Below are positions 8,209-17,051 of a stretch of 64,000 nt of DNA, in pieces; the first letter of the stretch is position 1, and every line of letters begins with the position of its first letter. Made by a program: the position numbers and the translations under genes. The notes under the pieces were generated by a model. The model made no database searches. It saw only the letters and a list, made by a program, of their open reading frames with translations, and had not been told where the DNA came from. Source of the stretch: Novosphingobium sp. (GTDB taxonomy: Bacteria; Pseudomonadota; Alphaproteobacteria; Sphingomonadales; Sphingomonadaceae); assembly GCA_016719755.1 (NCBI GenBank), contig JADJYM010000011.1:1-64000 (forward strand), written 5' to 3'.

Positions 8209-9843
8209 AGGTGCTGCGCTGCGCGGTCTACACCCGCAAGTCGACCGAGGATGGGCTCGAACAGGAGTTTAACAGCCTCGATGCGCAGCGCGAGGCCTGT
8301 GAGGCCTACATCCTCAGCCAGCGTCATGAAGGCTGGACCCTGGTGCCGGGCAGATACGATGACGGCGGGTTCTCGGGCGGGAACATGGAGCGGCCGGGGA
8401 ATCAAGGCGCTGCTTGCGGAGGTCGACGCCGGCAATGTCGACGTCATCGTTGTCTACAAGGTCGACCGGCTCACCCGCAGCCTTGCTGACTTCGCCAAGA
8501 TCGTCGAGCGGCTCGATGCGAAGCAGGCCAGCTTCGTCTCGGTGACGCAGGCGTTCAACACCACCACCTCGATGGGTCGCCTGACGCTAAACGTCCTCCT
8601 CAGCTTCGCCCAGTTCGAACGCGAGGTCACCGGTGAGCGGATCCGCGACAAGATCGCGGCGTCAAAGAAGAAGGGGCTGTGGATGGGCGGTCCGGTGCCG
8701 CTCGGCTACCAGGTCTTCGAAAGAAAGCTGATCCCGGTGCCCGAGGAAGCCGAGCGGGTGCGCACGATCATGCGGCGCTACCTCGAGGTGCGCAGCGTTC
8801 CCGCGCTGATCGAGATCCTGCGCGCCGAAGGCGTGGTCACCAAGCTCCAGCAGCGCACCAGCGGTCCCCACCGCGGCGGCGTCCCGTTTGCGCGCGGCAG
8901 CCTGTTCCACCTGCTCAAGAACCCGATCTACCGCGGCAAGATCGTCCACAAGGGCAAGGTCTACGACGGCGAGCATCAGCCGATTGTTGATGAGGATTTG
9001 TGGGAGCAGGTGCAGCTGCACCTCGCCGAGAAGGCACCGCCGCGCAGGCGGGCGACCAATGATCCGCAACACGCCATGCTGCGCAACCTGATCATTGACC
9101 CGCAGGGTCGGCCGATGGTCCCGACCTATGGATCGAGCAAGATCAAGCGCTATGCCTATTACGAGACCCGCAAGGACCTTGCCCGGCCCGGGGATCCACC
9201 TGGCCTCCGGTTCCAGCGCCACCATCTCGAGCAGCACCTGATCAGCCACCTCGAGGAACTGCTGAACGATGAGCATGGCCTGCGCCGCCTGTCCGCTATC
9301 GACGAGGCCGCCACGCTTCGAACGTTGTTCGCCAAGGCCCACCTGCTCTCGGTCCAGCTGCGCGAGATCGGCAAGGTGGAAGCTGCCGTGCGATCACTCG
9401 TTGCCGCGATCAGGATACGGCCGGACGGCATGGAGGTGACGCTGGATCCCGGCGCCTTGAACATCGAATCGCAGAAGAAATGGACCTGGACGCTGCCCAC
9501 GCCCACGCGCAGGCCGTTCCGGGAGGCCCGGCTGCGGATCGACGCTGATGCCGGCGATGGATGCGTCCCCGCTGACCTGGTGGCCCTCGTCGCCGATGCG
9601 ATGGTCGCCCAGCGCCTCGTGCTGGCCTCACCCGAACTGAGCCTCGCGCAGCTCGCCAAGCGGGAAGGGCGATGCCGGACCCAGCTCGCAAGGCTGCTGC
9701 GGCTCTCATGGATGAGCCCCCGGATCATCGATGCCATCGCTGATGGAACCCAGCCCAAAGGGCTGACTCGTCGCGCCCTCCTGATCTGCGACATGCCGAT
9801 CGATTGGTCCGAGCAGGAACGGCAGTTCGGGTTCGCGGCCTGA
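8205..9843 (+). pseudogene. Large serine recombinase, frameshifted copy
   Basis: Same protein as 60781-62418 except that GGCCGGGGAATC near 8394-8402 has four G where copy 3 has three. This shifts the frame about 65 codons in, after the catalytic Ser of YTRKSTEDG. Downstream the frame (resolvase core, [14 protein letters not shown], recombinase domain, zinc-ribbon-like region) is open to the stop. One base restores the gene, so an assembly error is possible. Confidence 0.85.
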
Positions 9844-10085
9844 GCGCAAATCAATCCAACAAATCGAGGTGAAGCCGGGTTCTTCGGGGCAGAGAATCCG
9901 GCATATTTTTGGCCTCAGTAGCAGGCCTGCCGAGAGTCTCTGGCTTCACTCTGATTTTGATGTGCCGCCAAACCCCGCGGAACTGCGCCATTCAGCAGGC
10001 GCAGGGTGCCCGCAGGCGAAAATCTGTTACCTCGAAAGACTGATTGGTGCGCGACGCAGTCCGAAGGGGTGTGCGCTCTGCTTCC

Positions 10086-10218
10086 GAAATTCCCTAAACT
10101 GGCTCGATTTTGGGAATTTCTCGAAAAATCGCATGTCATAGCCGATGCCAGCGCGCGTCTTCTCGCGGAAATCCGCGCGCTTAGGCCCTAATTTCCCTGC
10201 CGATCGCGTAGGGAAATT
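10086..10218. repeat. Cluster of inverted GGGAAATT-type repeats
   Basis: GAAATTCCC at 10086-10094 pairs with GGGAATTTC at 10112-10120. AATTTCCCT at 10190-10198 pairs with AGGGAAATT at 10210-10218. Both pairs are perfect 9-mers of the same core, and a further half site, TTAGGGAAT, lies near 10230. The stretch 10052-10490 has no other supported gene. They may be binding sites of one protein or hairpins. Confidence 0.6.
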
Positions 10219-10490
10219 GCACAGGCCATTTAGGGAATGCGAGGCCGAGACGTAGGGTCGCCCATATCCATTCCAAGGAATCCGAAGAATCCTCCTCGCA
10301 AGCTGAGGGGGAGGGGGGATTGTGCCCGAATTTTTTCAGTGTTCTCCTCGGCCTCCAGCCCCGATCCGATTCAACTGGGAGGAGACCGGTTCATGATCCA
10401 CGCGGAAGGAGCATTGCGTCGCACGGGAGTGGGGCACCCCCGATTGATGATCGCGAACAGGTCCCTGGATACTTCGCGGGTCATTTGCCC

Positions 10491-10787
10491 ATGGGCTTGT
10501 CTGTTTCGAAAATCGCCAAGCCCGGGCTGAAGATATACGGCTACGCGCTCGGCCCAGATGGGAGAACGAAGCAGTTGACGGTTCTTCGCGAGCTGAAAGC
10601 TTCCACTCTGGAACGCCGCTACAGGGAACTGCGCAAGCAACTGGACGACGCCAATGCATGGCGGCGTTCAGAGCCGGTTCTTACCAATGCCCAGTTTATC
10701 GGTGCTGCTTCGCTGAAAGACCCGATCGGCTTTGGCGAGAAGCCGAAGCTCAAGCGGGGGCGCCCACGGAAAAAACACATACCCTGA
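10491..10787 (+). CDS. Small hypothetical protein with an AT-hook-like tail
   Basis: 98 residues from ATG 10491 (MGLSVSKIAKPGLKIYGYAL). The C terminus KLKRGRPRKKHIP matches the AT-hook core (RGRP in a basic context), so minor-groove DNA binding is plausible. The frame is open upstream to about 10320, so a longer form is possible. No family recognised. It lies just ahead of the second ParB-methyltransferase gene. Confidence 0.45.
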   Translation: MGLSVSKIAKPGLKIYGYALGPDGRTKQLTVLRELKASTLERRYRELRKQLDDANAWRRSEPVLTNAQFIGAASLKDPIGFGEKPKLKRGRPRKKHIP

Positions 10788-10827
10788 TCATTTTCCCTCT
10801 ATTCCCGCCGATTTTTTCGGGTCCAAT

Positions 10828-10863
10828 GGATTTGCCGTCCTTAACAGAAAGGAAGGCAAATCC
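10828..10863 (+). promoter_or_regulatory. Inverted repeat enclosing the ribosome binding site of the next gene
   Basis: GGATTTGCC at 10828-10836 and GGCAAATCC at 10855-10863 are perfect inverted 9-mers. The right arm touches the ATG at 10864, and the loop and arm contain the AGGAAGG ribosome binding site. This is either a translational on/off hairpin or an operator. Confidence 0.5.
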
Positions 10864-12227
10864 ATGAAACTTAATCAGAATCATGCCGAATCCGCCGCCG
10901 TCGGACACAACCGGAGCAGGATCGAACTGGTCCCTGTTGCTGTGCTGAAGGTGCGCGAGGGCGATCGCCGCAGGTACTCGCCCCGCGACATCGAGCTGGC
11001 CCAAGCCGCGCTCCGCCAACTGCCGGTTGGCGTGCCACTGCCGGTAGTGGTCAACGCGGAAGGCGAGATCCTGGTCGGCGGCCTGTTTGTCGCGGCGGCC
11101 CGGAAGCTCGAGATCAAGAATCTCGCTGTTATCCACCACGAGGGGCTGAGCGAGATCGAGGAGAAGCAATACTCGGTCGCGATCAACCAACTGCTATCGA
11201 AGGGAGAGTGGGATCCGGTCGCCCTTGAGGCCTGGGTGCGCGAGTTTGAGGCTGGACTCGAGGACTTCAGTCACTTGGCGCTCGGCTTGACAACGGCGAG
11301 CTCGACAACATCCTTGGTATGGCCGGAGCACTCGCCGGAGGCGGGGGAGATGAAGCTCCCCCGCTGGAGACGAACGCCGTAAGCCGCGTGGGCATGACGT
11401 GGCTGGCAGGACGGCACAGGGTGATGTGCGGTAGCGCGACAAGCCCTGGCGACATGAGCCGCCTCATGGCAGGGCACTTGGCGGCAATGGCGATCACCGA
11501 TCCTCCCTACGGCTGCAAGGTTGACGGATTTGTCTCCAAGAAGGGCAAGCACCGCGATTTCGTCGAAGGGGCGGGTGAGATGCGGCCCGACGAGCTTGGC
11601 GACTTCTTCCTCGGGTTCACGAAGAATCTTGCTGCGAACCTGCAGAAGGGCGCGCTGGTCTACGTTTTCATCGACTGGCGCAGCCTTGATCTCCTGCAGC
11701 GCGCCTGTGAACAGGTATTCGGATCGCTCATCCAGCTTTGCTGCTGGGTGAAGAACCGGGCGGGTATGGGTAGCCTCTACAGGTCGCAGCACGAGCTGGT
11801 GCTGGTCTTCAAGAACCCGGGAGCGAAGCACAGGAACAACGTGAAGCTCGGCATTAATGGTCGGAACCGGTCCAATGTGTGGGACTACCCCAGCGCCGCT
11901 TCGAGCCGGAGCGGCCGCGAGGGGGATATCCTCAAGCACCATCCCACGCCCAAGCCGGTGGAAATGATTGCCGATGCCATGCTCGACTGTACTGAGCATG
12001 GCGACCGGATCATTGACTGTTTCCTGGGATCAGGGACGGCCCTGATCGCGGCCGAACGCACGGGACGGATCTGCCACGGCATGGAGCTTGACCCGCTCTA
12101 CGTCGATGTTGCCATCCGCCGTTGGCAGGCCTGGACCGGTCTCGAGGCAACCGATGCTGAAACGGGCATGACGTTTAATGAACTCGCCGCGCTCGCCCAA
12201 CTTGCGGAGGAATCGCGCGATGACTGA
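10864..12227 (+). pseudogene. ParB-like / DNA methyltransferase, frameshifted
   Basis: Homologous in layout to 1907-3241 but clearly diverged. The first frame (to 11382) holds the ParB-like part (AEGEILVGGLFVAAARKLEI). The second (to 12227) holds motif IV DPPYGCKVDG and the motif I equivalent DCFLGSGTALIAA. The switch is near 11285: restoring one T in CTCGGCTTGACAAC gives a continuous protein of about 454 residues. In motif I the usual F-A-G-S-G is F-L-G-S-G. The stop overlaps the DUF5681 start by 8 bases. Confidence 0.8.
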
Positions 12228-12801
12228 TCGGCGGAAATCGATGGGCGGCGACTACGAGGTCGGCTACGCCAAGCCACCGCGGCACAGCCAGTTCATGCCC
12301 GGCCAGTCAGGGAACAAGGGGCGCCGGAAGAAGCGCCCCGAAACCCAGGCCGAGATCATTGCCCGCGTCCGGGACGAACCTGTAACCGTCAATGGGCGAA
12401 CCATGACCAAGTTCGAACTTGCTGTGCACGCAACGATGAACCAGACGATCAAGGGCGGCAAGCCGCGCGACTTGAAACTGCTGTTCGATTTGCTCGACCA
12501 GCATGGTGCAATGCCAGAGGTGGACCGGGCCGCGGAGGCTCGGGAAGGTGCTGACCTGGCAATCCGGAAGATCTTCACGGCCTTTGATCGCCTGGACGGC
12601 CGCGATCCAGCCGACGGCGACGCGGTGAAGCGGCTGGAAGCGGAAGAACTGCAGCTCGTTCTGGACTGCCCCCACTGTAGCGAGATCTTGCGCGGCCGCT
12701 GGAAAGATCCAGCCTATGTCGCACTGGCTAAGCGCTACGGGCTGACTGGCCTGCACCACCTGGTTCGTGAAACGAAAAAGGAGCCTCCAGGTAAGGACTG
12801 A
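12220..12801 (+). CDS. DUF5681 domain-containing protein
   Basis: 193 residues. The N-terminal hallmark is VGYAKPPRHSQFMPGQSGNK followed by basic KGRRKKRPE. The middle (RTMTKFELAVHATMNQTIKG) matches the family pattern seen in the other copies. It differs from the other two copies in its C-terminal half, which has a CPHC pair (LDCPHCSEIL). It overlaps the methyltransferase and is followed by a strong hairpin. No terminase follows. Confidence 0.8.
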   Translation: MTDRRKSMGGDYEVGYAKPPRHSQFMPGQSGNKGRRKKRPETQAEIIARVRDEPVTVNGRTMTKFELAVHATMNQTIKGGKPRDLKLLFDLLDQHGAMPEVDRAAEAREGADLAIRKIFTAFDRLDGRDPADGDAVKRLEAEELQLVLDCPHCSEILRGRWKDPAYVALAKRYGLTGLHHLVRETKKEPPGKD

Positions 12802-12805
12802 TGCC

Positions 12806-12842
12806 AACGGCGGCGCTTCGGGGGCGGTACCCGAAGCGCCGT
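12806..12842. terminator. Bidirectional hairpin between converging genes
   Basis: AACGGC, a 3-base bulge, and GCTTCGGG pair with CCCGAAGCGCCGTT, forming a 14-bp stem exactly between two converging stop codons. There is no U run, so Rho-independent function is uncertain. Confidence 0.5.
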
Positions 12843-13565
12843 TCAATCATGGTATGTCCAGTACTTGATATTGGCGATGTCCTCGAAAATTGCCGCGATG
12901 CCCTGTTCGATCGGGTCAACGGCCTTCAGCTTTCCTTCGGCCCAGTCCAGCCACTCGGAAACCGGTTTTCCTTCGACCAACATGCCACTTGGCTGATCGA
13001 CCTCCTTCAAAGCTTGGAGGAAGCGCCTGGCGGTCCCCACCTCGTCCCATGCCTTCGCAATCTCGGCAAAGCGCCGCCACCGGTTCCTGTCCAGTTTTAG
13101 GCGTTGCCGTTGTTGCTCTTCGCGCCTTGCCTGTTCCTCCCGTTGACGCCGATCTTCTGCCATGATCGGCCCCGCGACCAAGAAGGTCGCAACGATCTCG
13201 GCTAGCCGGTCCTCGATCGGCGCATCATCGCGCTCCAGCCATTCTCGCCGCAAGGATCCCGGGAGATAACGCTTCATGGTGAACAGGAAGCAGCCTGTTG
13301 GCTGCAGTTCCTGCCGCATGCCGCTCTTGTTGCCGCCCCATTTCAATTCCTCGGCAGTCAGCGGACGGCGAACCTGCTTGTACTTTTCCCTTAGCTCGAA
13401 CTCGAGCCTTTCACCCGAGACCTCGGCGTAGAGTTCCCGGCGATCATTTTCGCCAACCCGGGCACCCTGCCTTTCCAGTTCCTTGAACAGCGCATCAAGC
13501 AGGCGGTGCCGCCGCCTTTCCATGGGGGTGAAATCCCTCGGGCGGTAATGGCTGCCCCACCGGTC
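12843..13565 (-). pseudogene. Hypothetical protein, N-terminally truncated
   Basis: The open frame enters from the IS110-tail remnant at about 13568 and runs to a TGA at 12843, about 240 residues. An internal ATG at 13523 would give 226 residues, but the upstream stretch RWGSHYRPRDFTPMERRRHR reads like protein interior, so I infer that the real N terminus was cut off. Residues about 120-160 are very rich in R, E and Q (RRQREEQARREEQQRQRLK), probably a coiled coil. No family recognised. Confidence 0.45.
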
Positions 13566-13568
13566 GCG

Positions 13569-13622
13569 CTTGTCTTCATCAAGGCATCGCGGCCCTCAAA
13601 GGAGCCGCTTCCCAATGTGCTA
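13569..13622 (+). mobile_element. Remnant of an IS110-type element end
   Basis: CTTGTCTTCATCAAGGCA and the following bases up to TTCCC.ATGTGCTA match, in the same position relative to IS3 orfB, the left end of the element at 4784 (read on its minus strand). Only about 55 bases survive. The junction with the transposase fragment is at the same codon as in the intact element. Confidence 0.65.
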
Positions 13623-13996
13623 TGGTCCGGAGTTCATCGCCAATGCCGTGCAAGAGTGGCTGGCGAGGATCGGTGTGAAGACGCTCTACATCACACCCGG
13701 TAGCCCATGGGAGAACGGCTACTGCGAGTCCTTCAACGGCTCGATGCGTGACGAGCTCTTGAACGGGGAGATTTTCTACACCCTGGCCGAGGCCCGGATC
13801 CTGATCGAAGCTTGGCGGCAGCACTACAACACCGTCAGGCCGCACAGCTCGCTAGGATATCGGCCGCCGGCTCCCGAGACGGCGATGCCGCCATGGCTGC
13901 CCTCCGGTTCCGCTTCGCTCCACCTGCGGTCAGCCATGGCGGCGGAGGCAATCTTGCACTAACAATCAATGCGGACCACTGAGTGGGGGCCGGTCA
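13623..13996 (+). pseudogene. IS3-family OrfB 3' fragment with its inverted repeat
   Basis: Encodes the C-terminal part GPEFIANAVQEWLARIGVKT ... ESFNGSMRDELLN ... VRPHSSLGYRPP and stops at 13962. The element end follows, ACCACTGAGTGGGGGCCGGTCA, finishing at 13996. It is a different IS3 member from the one at 4406. The 5' part was removed by the IS110-type insertion and later loss. Confidence 0.75.
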
Positions 13997-14408
13997 GTTT
14001 TTTGGGACCAGGCGGTGACCGATCGCGCAGTGTTCCTGGCTGCGGATCGCTGGACAGGACTGCTGTTCGAACAGCAATGGGTGCTCCTCATGATGGGGAG
14101 CAGTGTTCTGGCTGGTGCTCCCACCACCCAGAACCCGGAGCGTCCGGGAGCATGGCTAGGCGCAGGAAATCAGCATCGTGGAAGACCCTACACATCGCGA
14201 TTGGCTGGCACAAGTCCAGTGGAATCAGGAATTAATTGAGTAAGTGGACTTCGGGTTCGACTATGCCCCGCTCCTCCGCAAGGCCATCGGCGCCTCGGCC
14301 CAGCCCGGCTACCGAGATCAGCAGTGGCTGCTCGACGCGTCGCGCAATTTCGCCCACGCGGGCTGAAGGACGAGCGGCGAACGCCGCCGCCCATTAAACG
14401 GCTCTGCA
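13997..14408 (+). other. Region of broken, unrecognised reading frames
   Basis: Plus-strand frames at 14015-14239 and then, shifted, 14244-14361 (VDFGFDYAPLLRKAIGAS) may be the end of one gene cut by the IS3 remnant and damaged by indels. No start, family or motif can be supported. Confidence 0.25.
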
Positions 14409-14879
14409 TCAGCGGATTTCGAAGACGTGGTACATCGGCCCCGTGGCGGTGCGCTTGCCATTGGCCACGGCAACGATGCGGTTCAACCACAGGTAGTCCG
14501 GATGCTGCGTTGAAAATCGCGGCGTGGTGCGGATGTAGATGTCGCCATATTCGACGACTTCCTTGCGGCGCAGCTTTTCGGCGGCAGCCTCTGAAGTGGC
14601 GGCGGCATAGCCCTGATAGATCATCGCGATCATCGCGCCGTCGTGAGTGCGAAGCGAGGTTCGCACGTCGATGAGCATGGTGCCATCCGAACGCCAGATC
14701 ACCCAGTCGGCCCCGCCGCCCAGAACTTCGCCGCGCATGCGTTTGCCTTCAAAGGTGCCGCCGCGCACCGGATAGATGCCGAGGTTGCCCTCGCCCCCGA
14801 TCTGCTGGGCCTGATCGTATGCCACGTCTAGCCGCATCACAAACAGCGGGGCATGGACCAGGGTTTCGATCGTGCTCAT
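14409..14879 (-). CDS. DUF3237 domain-containing protein
   Basis: 156 residues; matches the DUF3237 (UPF0311-like) pattern: GGTFEGKRMRGEVLGGGADW, then IDVRTSLRTHDGAMIAMIYQ, and a C-terminal YLWLNRIVAVANGKR. These small beta-rich proteins are frequent in catabolic clusters with monooxygenases and NTF2-like proteins. The reaction is not established. It is divergent from the NTF2-like gene at 15095, so they share a control region (14880-15094). Confidence 0.8.
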   Translation of the reverse strand: MSTIETLVHAPLFVMRLDVAYDQAQQIGGEGNLGIYPVRGGTFEGKRMRGEVLGGGADWVIWRSDGTMLIDVRTSLRTHDGAMIAMIYQGYAAATSEAAAEKLRRKEVVEYGDIYIRTTPRFSTQHPDYLWLNRIVAVANGKRTATGPMYHVFEIR

Positions 14880-15094
14880 GGTTCTGACATCCCCTATTCT
14901 GTTGTGCCGTTTAGGTAACCAGCTCGACTCGCCGATGCACCGCGCGCCGGGCGACGACCTGCAGAATCACATCCGTAAATTTTCCCCGCACCGGATGAAA
15001 GCCAAGGTGGAGATGCGGACTTGGTGATAGGCCGGTGCCTGATAAGCAATAATGCGATAGCGCGCGGCGCGGCGCCATGAAAGCGGAGTGGGAG

Positions 15095-15568
15095 ATGACA
15101 GAGATCGAGCGGCTGCTGATCGAGGGCGCGTGGCTGCGCCTGATGAACGACTACAACATCCATCTCCACAATGCCGATGACGACAAGTTCGTCTCCACCT
15201 TCTCGCCCGATGCGGTCTGGCGGCGTTCCCTCCCGGAGCCAGTGCTGGAGTGGACTGGCCACGATGCGCTGCGGGCTTCGCTCGATACCTTGATCCGGCA
15301 GTCCCCCCGCCTGCGCCGCCATCTGCTAACCAAGGCCTGCGTAAACGTCATCTCCGCCTACGAAGCCGAGGGTTTCTGCATCAACCTGTGCGTCTTTGGC
15401 CCGAAGGCGGACCTGCCGGTGCCGATGGGCGGCATCGAAAGGATCGCCGAATACCGGGATCGCTACCGTTGGTTCGCGGACGGGTGGAAGATCGTCGGGC
15501 CGGAACTGACGCGGCTGATCGACCTTAAGACGGTGCCGATCGAGAACCGCGGCGCCAACGCCGACTGA
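15095..15568 (+). CDS. NTF2/SnoaL-like protein
   Basis: 157 residues. The cone-shaped NTF2 fold is indicated by IERLLIEGAWLRLMNDYNIH, a central SPDAVWRRSLPEP, and the terminal IAEYRDRYRWFADGWKI. Members act as small cyclases, isomerases, hydratases or hydroxysteroid-pathway enzymes. Start chosen at ATG 15095 with GGAGTGGGAG just upstream; the frame also has ATG 15077. It ends 12 bases before the MFS start, so they form an operon. Confidence 0.75.
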   Translation: MTEIERLLIEGAWLRLMNDYNIHLHNADDDKFVSTFSPDAVWRRSLPEPVLEWTGHDALRASLDTLIRQSPRLRRHLLTKACVNVISAYEAEGFCINLCVFGPKADLPVPMGGIERIAEYRDRYRWFADGWKIVGPELTRLIDLKTVPIENRGANAD

Positions 15569-15619
15569 AGGGCTGAAACTATGGCCATCGAGATGCCCGG
15601 CTCGTTCGAAGCTTCCCCT

Positions 15620-15627
15620 GCTCGTCC
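15620..15627. repeat. 8-bp target site duplication of IS256 copy 2 (partner 17052-17059)
   Basis: GCTCGTCC flanks both ends. Removing one copy plus the IS restores the MFS frame exactly, which supports these limits. Confidence 0.9.
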
Positions 15628-17051
15628 GGTCGCGTCCGTCAAGGTGGTGTAATTTCGGCTGTGGCCGTGGGCCATCGTCAGGCGGCTTTGGCGGTGATGT
15701 GTAGGGGCTGATTTTCCTCCTCGATCATGGGTTGGTTGAGTTCGGCCATGCCTTCGATCTGCATGTATCGGTGCTGGAGCTGCCACTCGTCGTTCTGCTC
15801 CATCAGCACAGCCCCGACGAGGCGGATGATGCTGTCTTCGTTCGGGAAGATTCCGACGACGTCGGCGCGGCGCTTGACCTCCTTGTTGAGCCGCTCGAGC
15901 GGATTGGTTGAGTGTAACTTCGTGCGGTGCTGGGTGGGAAAGCCGGTGTAGGCGAGCACGTCGGTTTCGGCCTCGTCCATGCAGGCGCCGAGCTTGGGCC
16001 AACGGGTGCGCAACTGGTCGGCGACCTGTCGCCAGACCTGCGTTGCGCTTTTTCTGATCGGGCTGCAGGAAGACCTGGCGGATCGCGGCGGCGACGACGG
16101 TGTTCTGGCCCTTGGGCACATAGGACAGGGCATTGCGCATGAAGTGCACCCGGCAGCGCTGCCAGGTGGCGCCCATGACGCGGGTGATCGCGCCCTTGAG
16201 GCCCTCGTGAGCATCGGAGATGACCAGCTTCACGCCGGTAAGACCGCGCCGAACAAGGTCCTTCAGGAAGTCGGACCAGAAGACCTCCGCTTCCGAGGGG
16301 CCGATATGCAGGCCGACGATCTCGCGCCGGCCCTCGGTGTTGACGGCCATGGCGATTATTGCGGCAACGCTGATGATCCGCCCGCCTTCGCGTACCTTGA
16401 GATAGGTGGCATCGAGCCAGAGATACGGCCATTCGCCGGTGAGCGGGCGTTTCAGAAAGGCATGGACGCGCTCGTCAATGTCCTTGCAAAGCTTGGAGAC
16501 GGTGGACTTGGAGATGCCGGTCATGCCCATGGCCTGGACGAGTTCATCGACCCGCCGGGTGCTGACCCCGCCGATCCACGCTTCCTGGATCACCGCAACC
16601 AGCGCTTTCTCGACCATCTTGCGGGGGCTCAAGGAAGCCCGGAAAGTAGGACCCAGCACGCAGCTTGGGGATTTTCAGGTTCAGCGTGCCTACCCGGGTA
16701 TCCAGCGAACGGTCGCGATAGCCGTTGCGCCAGGTCGCGCGCTCGCTGCTGCGTTCGTGGCGACCCGCGCCGATCAGGCCATCAACGTCGGCCTCCATGA
16801 TCAGCTGCAGCACGTTCTCGGCGATGGTGCGCAAAAAATCCGGTTGGCCGCCCTTCGCAGCAAGCTCTTCGATCAGTAATCTGTCCTCGGTCATCGGGAA
16901 CTCCTCTTCGTCACGGTTGAAGTGTGCAAACTCCACCATAACGATGAACCCGGTGGCCACCAGCGACGCCGCATTCCGGGGTGGGGCATGCCCCACCCCG
17001 GAATACACCATCGCCTACACCGGAAATTACACCACGAGCGCGGACGCTAAC
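15628..17051 (-). mobile_element. IS256-family insertion sequence, copy 2
   Basis: 1424 bases with the same inverted ends as copy 1. GCTCGTCC is duplicated at 15620-15627 and 17052-17059. It is inserted 47 bases into the MFS gene. Confidence 0.92.
15678..16894 (-). pseudogene. IS256-family transposase, two single-base frameshifts
   Basis: Nearly complete: MTEDRLLIEELAAKGGQPDF at the N terminus, [21 protein letters not shown] and [11 protein letters not shown] carrying the DDE triad, and the end HITAKAA. Two insertions break it relative to copy 1: a fifth G near 16623 and a fifth T near 16050. Removing them gives 404 residues, the normal size. Confidence 0.88.

Larger units (their letters stand above)
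7316..10051 (+). mobile_element. DUF3489-DUF2924-recombinase module, copy 1
   Basis: About 2.73 kb, nearly identical to 59895-62622 from CCAAACCCCAAATTCC through TGATTGGTGCG. It abuts the inverted repeat of the IS3 element on the left. Its last bases, TGGTGCG, correspond to the 3' end of the tRNA-Leu that adjoins copy 3, but no tRNA follows here. It carries three overlapping genes, a structured leader and about 200 bases of shared 3' non-coding sequence. Confidence 0.75.

Noticed and set aside
9869-10141. Small frame after recombinase copy 1
   Set aside because: The region is shared non-coding 3' sequence of the module; the frame is not preserved in copy 3.
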